The notes under the pieces are model-generated. The model saw only the letters and a list, made by a program, of their open reading frames with translations, had not been told where the DNA came from and did not search any database. This document shows positions 57,001 through 64,000 of a DNA stretch of 64,000 nucleotides, piece after piece (position 1 is the first letter of the stretch; every line of letters begins with the position of its first letter). This DNA is from Corticium candelabrum. Lineage: Eukaryota; Porifera; Homoscleromorpha; Homosclerophorida; Plakinidae. Where the stretch lies: positions 5,215,807 to 5,279,806 of the forward strand of contig NC_085088.1 of assembly GCF_963422355.1 (NCBI RefSeq). The letters run 5' to 3'. A program made the position numbers and the translations under genes.

Positions 57001-58930
57001 GACAAATAGACAGCAGCTGCTCATAAAAAAAAAAACTAAATGCAAAATTAGGAACACTTAGCACAGAAAAGTTACAATTTTACCAGTATTATCAGCAAAT
57101 ACCTAAGTAGAGAAAGATACTCAACCTAGCTTTTACAAACAAAAATTGTTGGTCATCAACACAGACTGCTAGCATGTAACACATCTTTCACGACCTTAGC
57201 CAGGATAAGCCAAAGGCTTTAGCATCCTCTAATTTCTTGAAAAAATCAAGGTGCGATCCTAGATATCAACAAACAAAGTATACACTCTGGTGTGTACTCG
57301 CCTAGGACAGAGAGCCGCGTAAGTCTATACATACTAGTGGTTTTTTCAATTGCATTCAAATTTCACTTTCTTGCAAGCTCAACTTGAAGTCAATTCTCAG
57401 CTTGCTCTAGGCACAAGCCCTAGTGTAAAAAATGTATGGTGTTAAGCTCGCAACAGACAGGTGGAAGTTTAAGGCTCTGGCATATAACTCAAACTGATCA
57501 ACATCCGCGACCGTCTCCTCTATCTTTTAGGTGTGGCTATGGCCATGAGTCTTTGCCAAGATTGTTTTTAGATATTTATTCTACTACAAGAAATAAGTTT
57601 CACTACCATAGAAGTATAACCCTGTGCTCCAATATAGCCCAATAAGAAACAGATCATGGAGACTGTCAATGTAAATACAACATACCCCATGCTTGAATAG
57701 AGACACATAGAGTAATGCTACAGAGCAAAAGTGTTAAAATTGTGCTGAACCAAAGGACAAACCAAAAATGAAGGATCAGAAAGAGACAACTACGTAACCT
57801 TAGCAGAAAAAGAAACATTCACCAAAACCAAGATGAGTGAGATCTCAATTGACAATGAAGAAGACATCAAACCTGTGATTGCAGCTACTAGTAATTATAT
57901 TGCCATTATGGGTTACCCAAGACATGACTGTAGAGAAATAAAATTATTAGAACAACTTGCTCCAATAATGCCGCATTGTCCAACATGTTGGAAACTCAAA
58001 AATCTAAAGGGGTCCAATCACAACAATACAGTACCATAATTAGACAACAAATTCTTGTAAATTAATCCAAACACAATCCACATGTCTCCAGTAACATACT
58101 CACACTCAGGGCTGCAGGTAGTCCACCTGTGTAGAGCCACCTGCATGTGGCATTGAGCTAGTGCATGCACCCAATGTGAATGTAGACTCCAGATTCATTG
58201 ATATTGTATATTCCAAAGCTAATTTTAAGAGATCTGGAAGTTGGCTTCTGTGGAATAAAATATTAAAAAACTGAGTCATGTTGGCCTCAGGTGCATTAGT
58301 GCCTAGCAAAGCATGAATGACAAGAGAAAATGGTACGTATACTGAAGATTGGCCTTGCAACTTCCTTGAGCCAAGGTTGGCTCCATTGCAATGGTAGCAA
58401 CAGCTCTGAGAATCATCATGCAGTACTTGGGTGACAATCTTTTTTGTCATAAGACCTTAATTAATTGCATGGCAAGAAGGCCACTGTGACTTACAGTTGC
58501 AGGACATTCACAAAAGCAAATGCAAAGACAATAACAAACACAATCAAACAAACACAAGCAATACAAGCAAACGCAAAGGCACAGACACAACACAAACACA
58601 AACAGCTTCCAATACAATCGTCCTACTTAGTGTATTGAAAGACGCATCCCTGCACTACACAACAGTCTAGTACACTGACATACCTGCGCTCAAAACGTCT
58701 CTTTACATCACCAAACCAAGTGTCTCTAAGAGCACGACGTAATTCAAAGTTACTTCTCGCAGATGGGATGACAACAGCCAGTTCAAATTCAGTAGAAAAG
58801 TCTAGGTCTGGTACAAGCAATTTGTAGCGGAACAAATGACACACACCAAAACAATAAAAGCACCTCTGTTCCTGAATACAATTTCGATTAGGACTGCTGG
58901 AACTAACATCAGAAACAAAATGCGAATCAT
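48094..58930 (-). CDS. B3GALNT2: Beta-1,3-N-acetylgalactosaminyltransferase 2 (B3GALNT2) orthologue, 14 exons, 492 residues
   Basis: Exons: 58930-58864, 58807-58684, 56232-56142, 56060-55980, 52652-52551, 52494-52396, 52336-52223, 52174-52069, 50578-50392, 50322-50217, 50171-50122, 48563-48404, 48348-48292, 48228-48094. All phases join; the human protein is 500 residues. It is a type II Golgi/ER glycosyltransferase adding beta-1,3-GalNAc in the O-mannosyl glycan of dystroglycan. Landmarks: N-terminal anchor [48 protein letters not shown]; the B3GALNT2-specific middle region ([20 protein letters not shown]); [19 protein letters not shown]; catalytic KSDDDC (the DxD motif); [36 protein letters not shown]; a Cys-rich C-terminus ending [10 protein letters not shown]. 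The intron between exons 10 and 11 is only 45 bp, while two others exceed 2.4 kb and hold MITEs. An upstream in-frame ATG at 59038 is an alternative start. Confidence 0.95.
49042..49711. mobile_element. MITE of 670 bp, Mutator-like, 9-bp target duplication, in a B3GALNT2 intron
   Basis: Inverted ends of about 75 bp begin TAGCCTCAAATTTCCAGACC. GTAGTGTGG is repeated exactly at 49033-49041 and 49712-49720. A 9-bp duplication suggests a Mutator-like non-autonomous element. No ORF of interest inside. Confidence 0.85.
52736..53090. mobile_element. MITE of 355 bp, PIF/Harbinger-like, TAA target duplication, in a B3GALNT2 intron
   Basis: Ends AGGCCTGTCCACACT are inverted repeats, with sub-terminal GGATCGCRATCC-like words. 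TAA flanks both ends. It lies 83 bp upstream of exon 5 in transcript sense. A 3-bp TWA duplication fits PIF/Harbinger. Confidence 0.75.
53700..55140. other. Intronic DNA of B3GALNT2, nothing recognised
   Basis: Only short unsupported open frames. Two copies of CCGCCATTTTG just before this stretch, near 53635 and 53667, match the YY1 consensus but have no clear context. Confidence 0.4.
55146..55472. mobile_element. Small MITE-like inverted-repeat element in a B3GALNT2 intron
   Basis: The left end (ACCGAAAATTGTCTGATT...GGTAAC) and the inverted right end (ACCGAAAAAATTGTCTGATTATGGTAAC, here differing by small indels) match over about 28 bp. A third partial copy of the word lies inside near 55260. 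Target duplication not resolved. Confidence 0.4.
56429..56515. mobile_element. Solo degenerate Tigger-type terminal repeat
   Basis: TACCGCATTTTCGCACATTTAG followed by GCATGCTGGTTTAAGCCGGG and a run of CCGG words mirrors the left end of the intact element at 29655, with substitutions. No partner end or transposase is nearby. Confidence 0.5.
56520..58680. other. B3GALNT2 intron 2, no recognised gene
   Basis: The longest minus-strand frame (58106-58450) has no recognised domain and its splice phase does not join the flanking B3GALNT2 exons. A CAAACACAA-rich tract lies at about 58525-58610. Confidence 0.4.
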
Positions 58931-59277
58931 AGCACCACGTGACAGGCCCTTGAGAACCCAGACTGTTGGTGCCGTGCGCGGACAGTAACCGCACTTTCCA
59001 AATAAACAACTAATCAGCACCAACTCGTTCTCATGCATTCTATATGTACGTAGGTATTGGATAAGGTTTTAAAAATAGTAATAGGTGCTCATTGCATTCC
59101 CACCTGTGCGAGCGAGCACGTACCAGACAGCTGCAGAGTGATATTTCAAAACAACGTCTAGAATACGTTGTTCTAGACGCGTAAACTACTGTTTCTTTAA
59201 TTCGCTCGTGGGGTGGATAATTAGGAGTTGTGAGCAATGCACAGTAAAACGCTCATGCTTAACAGTAAGTGAGCAAT

Positions 59278-59633
59278 GTTTCCATGACGATGTTACCAGT
59301 TCTTAACTTTCACTACATTAGCTAATTATTATTATGAGCTAAGAACAGCATTAACTGTCACAAAAACACTTATTACAGCAATTAGCTCAGACGCTCTAGA
59401 AGCTAAAACGCTGCTTAGGCCTAATTCAATCTTGTTGCCATAGCAATAATCACAGAGTGACGTCACACAAGGTGAAGTGTCAATTGTTTACACCCATCGA
59501 GGTAAACAAACAATTATTCAGAATAATCAATTGCTAACAGCTGTCCTCTGGGTGTAGGGATGGTGAAACGCAGTCACATAAGTGAGCATAGTTTCCATAG
59601 AAACATCTCTAGTGATGACGTTACATGACGTAA
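59278..59633. promoter_or_regulatory. Array of RFX X-box-like and CRE motifs upstream of B3GALNT2
   Basis: X-box-like palindromes: GTTTCCATGACGATGTTACC (59278-59297), GTTGCCATAGCAAT (59434-59447) and GTTTCCATAGAAAC (59591-59604). CRE matches: TGACGTCA (59458-59465), TGACGTTA and TGACGTAA (59616-59633). Two of the X-boxes sit in a repeated AAGTGAGCA context. They lie 350-700 bp upstream of the B3GALNT2 start, but could serve another gene. Confidence 0.5.
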
Positions 59634-59724
59634 ACTATAGTATGTTTACTTTCTTCAAAACTAGCAAAGAACGATTCGAATTTATCAATTCCTAAACGAT
59701 TCCCCCCGGTGGGTAGGGGTGGTG

Positions 59725-59790
59725 ACGCACGGACGGACGTACGCAAGGACGGACGTACGCAAGGACGGACGTACGCACGGACGGACGGAC
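59725..59790. repeat. 16-bp minisatellite, four units
   Basis: Unit ACGCAMGGACGGACGT repeated at 59725, 59741, 59757 and 59773. Confidence 0.9.
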
Positions 59791-60321
59791 ACTCAGTGTA
59801 CCCCTTTGACGCATTAGAGAAAACTCGCTCGTTTCGATCGCTCTCAAATTACTGCTTTGGTTGGTACGTGTTGCCAATTTCACACCTGCCAACATGAAAC
59901 TCTGCTGCCTGATGCTCCGAAGCTTTAGCCGCTAGACAAGCTCCCTAGCCCTTCAAAGACATCCAGTTAACTTAATTTGTCTTTTCGCTTGTGGCATTTC
60001 GAATTTCTGCTATAAACAGGGCGGTGGAACGACTTGCAAGTGGAGGGCGAGGCAACTACGAGCCTATCGTTTTCTTACAAAAAATAGAGGTTATACTCAA
60101 AGTTGAGGGCTCCCTCACTGTCCATGGTGAGAGTGTTGTCATTTTCGTTCACATAGTAGTGTACGCAGCCAGCTGAAGATGCCTTCCAGTTTCATCTTGA
60201 CTTGTGATTGTGTTGGTGGTGGAGTAGATGTAAGATTGAGCTGACGTTTTCTAGGAAATAAATTTATAAATTTGATTGACTTAACTTAATTAAGCATATC
60301 AAAATGACATTTACTAGTTTT

Positions 60322-61292
60322 ACGGTATCCGTAGGCGCTTTGCATTGGTGAGTAACACGTCCAACGGAGTTTTCTGTCCGTCTGCTGCAACGCCGCATCC
60401 TAGCTAAAACAAATCTCAAATTTCTCCTCCCCACGACCACGTTTCATGATAGGACCTACCTTAAAATATCGTTTCCGTGTCCGACTACAGATGAGTCTAA
60501 GAACAATTCGTGCAAGTGTCCAAATGGCGAAGAAAATGCTTCATGAACTTCCGTCGCCCCATCCTTTTGTATTGTAGCTAGGGATTGTGTGTACTTGACA
60601 ACCAAGAAACACCTTCAGGTGTTGAAGCCACCTACAGTCAACTATTGACACGTCCCATACAATCAATCCTTTACTACACTGTGCTGCATCTAACACTGTT
60701 GATAGTCAATGTTTGCCGATATCAATTTCTATGTCAGTCAATACCATACCACTGTCGTTACAACGGAACAGAGTGCATACCTAGACTGTACATTTCAATT
60801 GTCTTGATCACGATCGCAAAACGACGACTACCTATACCAGGCCTATAGACGTAATATAAACTACTATGAAGTTTGCATGTTTACTGAATGACAGCTAGGG
60901 TTTCAACAAATACATATTGTCTAGCTAGGACTCGGCATTTCAGTAGACGGTCTGAAAACTCTGTTGGACGTGTTACTCACGAACGCGAGGCGCCTACGGA
61001 TACCATACAACTAGTGAGGGATTGATCATACTGTAGTACGGGACGTGTGAACAGTGACTATAGGTGGCATTCAGCTTGTGAAGGTGTTTCTCGGTTGTCA
61101 TGTACACACAAATCCCTAGCTACAATACAAAAGGATAGGGCGACTGACTTTATGGAGCATTTTCGTCGCCGATTGGTCACTTGCACAAATCGTTCCTATA
61201 CTGATCTGTAGTCGGCCCCGAAAAGGATTTTGAAGTAGGTCCAAAATGAAACGTGGTCGTGAGTAGGAGAAATTTGAGGTTTGTGTATATAC
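60322..61292. mobile_element. Nested inverted-repeat elements, non-autonomous
   Basis: Two inverted-repeat pairs interleave. 60322-60381 matches 60950-61012 (sharing GTGAGTAACACGTCCAAC). Separately, 60400-60622 matches 61076-61292 over about 220 bp (sharing GAAACGTGGTCGTG and AATCCCTAGCTACAATACAA in inverted copies). The interior has no recognisable gene. One element probably landed in or beside the other. Confidence 0.65.
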
Positions 61293-61307
61293 ACGGATAT
61301 ATGTATG

Positions 61308-61489
<182 letters not shown>

Positions 61490-61490
<1 letters not shown>

Positions 61491-61826
61491 GTGGTTCAAT
61501 TGGTTAGAGTGTGCAGTTGGAGATTGGCAACATCCGGGACCTTCGGGTCAGAGTTCGAGTGCGGGAGGGCCACATACATAAGTTCCCTTGGGCAAGGAAC
61601 TAACATACACTTGTCTCTCTCTCCGGAGTGTCAGTTCTGTTCAGCAAGTTTGAAGCATGAAGTATGAAGTATGAAGTACAGCAAGTATGACGTACATAGT
61701 GATATGATAGTGTGACTGCTGAAAGTGTAGAGTATAGCAAGTATAGAAAGTTTAGAGTGTCTGCAGTAACCTGGGCCCTAAGGGTCCTTGTAACAAAAAA
61801 ATGTATGTATGTATGTATGTATGTAT
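61490..61826 (+). mobile_element. tRNA-derived SINE with (ATGT)n tail
   Basis: An A-box-like TGGTTCAATTGG at 61492 and a B-box-like GAGTTCGAGTGC at about 61550 are spaced like an internal RNA polymerase III promoter. CCCTTGGGCAAGGAACT at about 61585 resembles the central conserved word of several metazoan SINE families. The element ends in an (ATGT)n tail at 61801-61826, and ATGT units also precede it. The body is not foldable as an intact tRNA by eye. Confidence 0.65.
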
Positions 61827-61829
61827 ATA

Positions 61830-62870
61830 CACCGAGAGTTCGATAGAGAGCCATATAGGACCAGGCCCCTTTTTGATGTGCGACCCGGATTAAATCCCTC
61901 GGTATGCTCGGCAAAAATATACTGAATTGTGACATCCAGAGGGAATTTCGGAAACGTACATGTATGTGCTACTATAAATTTATGTTTCACTATCGTCTCG
62001 GAACAAACAGTACTTGATATGTAATTCTGCATGTATGCTACTGTCAATGTGACGAGAAATAGTAGGTGTTGTAGATTTACCGCACATGTACCAGCTTACC
62101 GGTGATGTGCTACTGTACCCTAGTGATCTATTACCACCGGATGCAGATCACCAAGCATATCTATGGAGGTTCGGGTGTATAACGAAGCGACATACTTCAG
62201 ACGGAGGTCCGTTCGTACTGTACACGATCAATGTGTGTGCAATATTTGCACCAGATGTAGAAGTTGTAACTGCTGAAGTGCTAGGCAGGGTCCCACGTTC
62301 ATGATGTACCTGTATAGATCGATCTAATAACGTTTAGACTCCAAGACAAGATCAAACCAATCACTAGCTTTATTCGGCTTGTCTAAGTAAAGAATTACAC
62401 AATCCCTTAACAATGTTATAACATCACAATGGCAGCAACCTAGGCAAAAAAATTTACAAACCTAATGTTAATAACCACTCCGTGGGCAAACAGCTTAGTT
62501 CCATTTAAACTCAACAAATAGCATGCAGATAACCTACTCCCAGCAACAACCAGCAAACACATGCAATAATGAACTAGACACTAAGCAAATAGATGATAAG
62601 CATATAATGAACCCGGCACTAGATTGCAGTTTTTGGAATGAGAAAGTGTTATTGAAGCAACATGTCGGCAAGATCCTGTCTCGATACTTCATCCGACAAC
62701 AACGCATTTGCCAAGTGCGACTTTAACTGACTTGCTTCAGCAGTTCTCTTTTTATTTTTCCATCGTTTGAATACCTCGCATGCATTTCCTGCACACCATA
62801 GATTGCTTCTTCCAATCCTCTGCAGATAGTATTGATTTCTTTCTTATAACTTCTGTCAAAGAAACAAGGC
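61830..62870. other. No recognisable gene
   Basis: Short open frames only (such as 62086-62304 plus). Nothing could be supported. Confidence 0.45.
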
Positions 62871-62879
62871 CGTCGCGAT

Positions 62880-63326
62880 TCAAACTTTGGCAATTTCCTC
62901 TTTTGAATCAGATAATACTGTAGCTAAAGAGACAGATTCATACAAGTCTGTAGTTTCCACTATTTCGCAAGTAGATCCCTGAAAAACACAGTCTTGTCAG
63001 TATAATTATTGTCTTTCTCTGCAACTTGACACACATACAAGATCGTCAAACTTTGCAAAGCCGTTTGAAACGCGGACTGAATAATTTACGAGTTTGCAAC
63101 TGTAGTAGCCAATTGACGGACCTCCTCTGAAGACATTCGATTGCGTGTTTCCTGACGCTATGATTCCCAAGGCAATTGCGACTAGCGCGCGTGCGAATAA
63201 TAGATGGCATGTGGGTAAGATTTCAAGTACAAGCTTTATATGGTTCTCTGTTTTTTCGTTTGAAAGGGCTGATCAATCATACGAAAATTCATGCCCTTTT
63301 ACCTCCACAGCACGGACGAGCGCCAT
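62880..63326 (-). CDS. Small three-exon gene model, 105 residues, unrecognised
   Basis: Exons 63326-63303, 63233-63039 and 62978-62880 join in phase 0 with GT-AG borders (introns 69 and 60 bp). The product starts MALVRAVE, has a hydrophobic segment (HLLFARALVAIALGIIASG) near residues 20-38, then NTQSNVFRGGPSIGYYSCKL, and ends in an acidic tail after STCEIVETTDLYE. It could be a single-pass membrane or secreted protein. The last two exons read convincingly as coding. The first exon and its acceptor (ATAAAG) are less certain. No family recognised. Confidence 0.4.
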
Positions 63327-63429
63327 TGCTTTCCTCCAATCGTCGGTAAAAGGAAATATTCGTGGTAGCGCTGATGGAGTATGTAGTATACACATGTTAA
63401 GCATGTGTACACACAAGATTAACTAAGCT

Positions 63430-64000
63430 GACTGATTGGAACTTATGGAAACGAGGCGTATCTGCTTGACACGACTACAAAAATTAGGGAGACTAAAGAC
63501 CCACAGGCCCTCTGACTCCCTAGATACCCGATGTTTCAAGCCAATCAAATTCGAGTGTTTCAACTGCATTTGTCACCACCCAAACATTTGTAGTAGATGG
63601 TGAGTAAGAGTAAATGGTGACGGTGCAAATGGCTAAAAATTATCAAACCTAACGCTATTATGTTGGTGTGCCTGCGAGCCTTCATTGGGTGTTTCAAATA
63701 TGACGAAGACTTTTAGTATATATATACGTACGTCTTCTTAATTAAATCTTTATCTTATCAATGCCCTCAATGGAGCAGCTAAAATTTGCTGTTGAATAAA
63801 CAAACCTGAAAATGCCAATACTTTCAAACAAAGCTATTGTTCGTGTTTAAGTGCGCTTCTAGAGATTTAAAAAGAAATATTATGTAACTTGCGTGTGCGT
63901 GTAAGACTCGATGGAGAAATCATACGCAATGTCAGCAACTCAGCTTACCTATAGTTTAAAGAATAAACAAGATACAAATTGCGAACCTTCTGTTTGTCAC
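63430..64000. other. No recognisable gene to the window end
   Basis: AT-rich sequence without supported coding or repeat structure. Confidence 0.45.

Noticed and set aside
58106..58450. 114-codon minus-strand frame inside B3GALNT2 intron 2 as a possible extra exon
   Set aside because: Exons 2 and 3 join directly in phase and match the known protein (FERR then [12 protein letters not shown]); adding this frame breaks the alignment.

Overview
The window is eukaryotic and metazoan. It has GT-AG introns, many only 45-70 nt long, microsatellites, and several DNA-transposon families. Its proteins include EGF, VWD, LDL-receptor class A, thrombospondin and IgGFc-binding domains. I infer an invertebrate, most likely an early-branching marine animal such as a sponge. 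That placement rests on gene content and compact introns, not on a phylogenetic test.

Layout. (1) 0-12.7 kb is mostly decayed: a Ty3/gypsy pol fragment, a broken copy of a secreted PLA2-like gene, hAT relics, a possible Cys-rich gene remnant near 8.5-9.3 kb, and a pseudogene of the WD-repeat protein DCAF11 at 11.47-12.72 kb. (2) 12.76-38.97 kb holds two direct copies, about 10 and 12 kb, of one unit. Each carries a 21-exon minus-strand gene for a secreted modular protein: signal peptide, LDLa, IgGFc-binding N-terminal domain, EGF, PSI-like segment, PLA2-like domain without the His-Asp pair, VWD, EGF repeats, calcium-binding EGFs and thrombospondin type 1 repeats. All exon phases join in copy 1. 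Copy 1 has one in-frame TGA; copy 2 has one 1-bp frameshift elsewhere. Between them lie a truncated inverted copy of the 5' end and a 2.4-kb palindrome ending exactly at the start of unit 2. A full-length pogo/Tigger transposon sits in an intron of copy 2. (3) 39.5-40.5 kb holds a three-exon metallothionein of 60 residues with 20 cysteines, a TATA box and six metal-response-element cores, plus a second such cluster 0.4 kb further out. (4) 40.8-47.1 kb holds a hAT element, a foldback element in a resolvable empty site, an intact intronless secreted PLA2-like gene and another hAT relic. (5) 48.1-58.9 kb is a 14-exon B3GALNT2 orthologue on the minus strand, 492 residues, with MITEs in its introns and an RFX/CRE-like motif cluster upstream. 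(6) 59.7-64 kb is repeats (minisatellite, inverted repeats, AT/ATGT arrays, a tRNA-type SINE) and one small three-exon gene model.

The genes do not form an operon. The shared themes are secreted or extracellular proteins, local duplication, and transposon or palindrome associated rearrangement. Exon coordinates were derived by hand from splice signals, reading phase and, where available, the paralogous copy.
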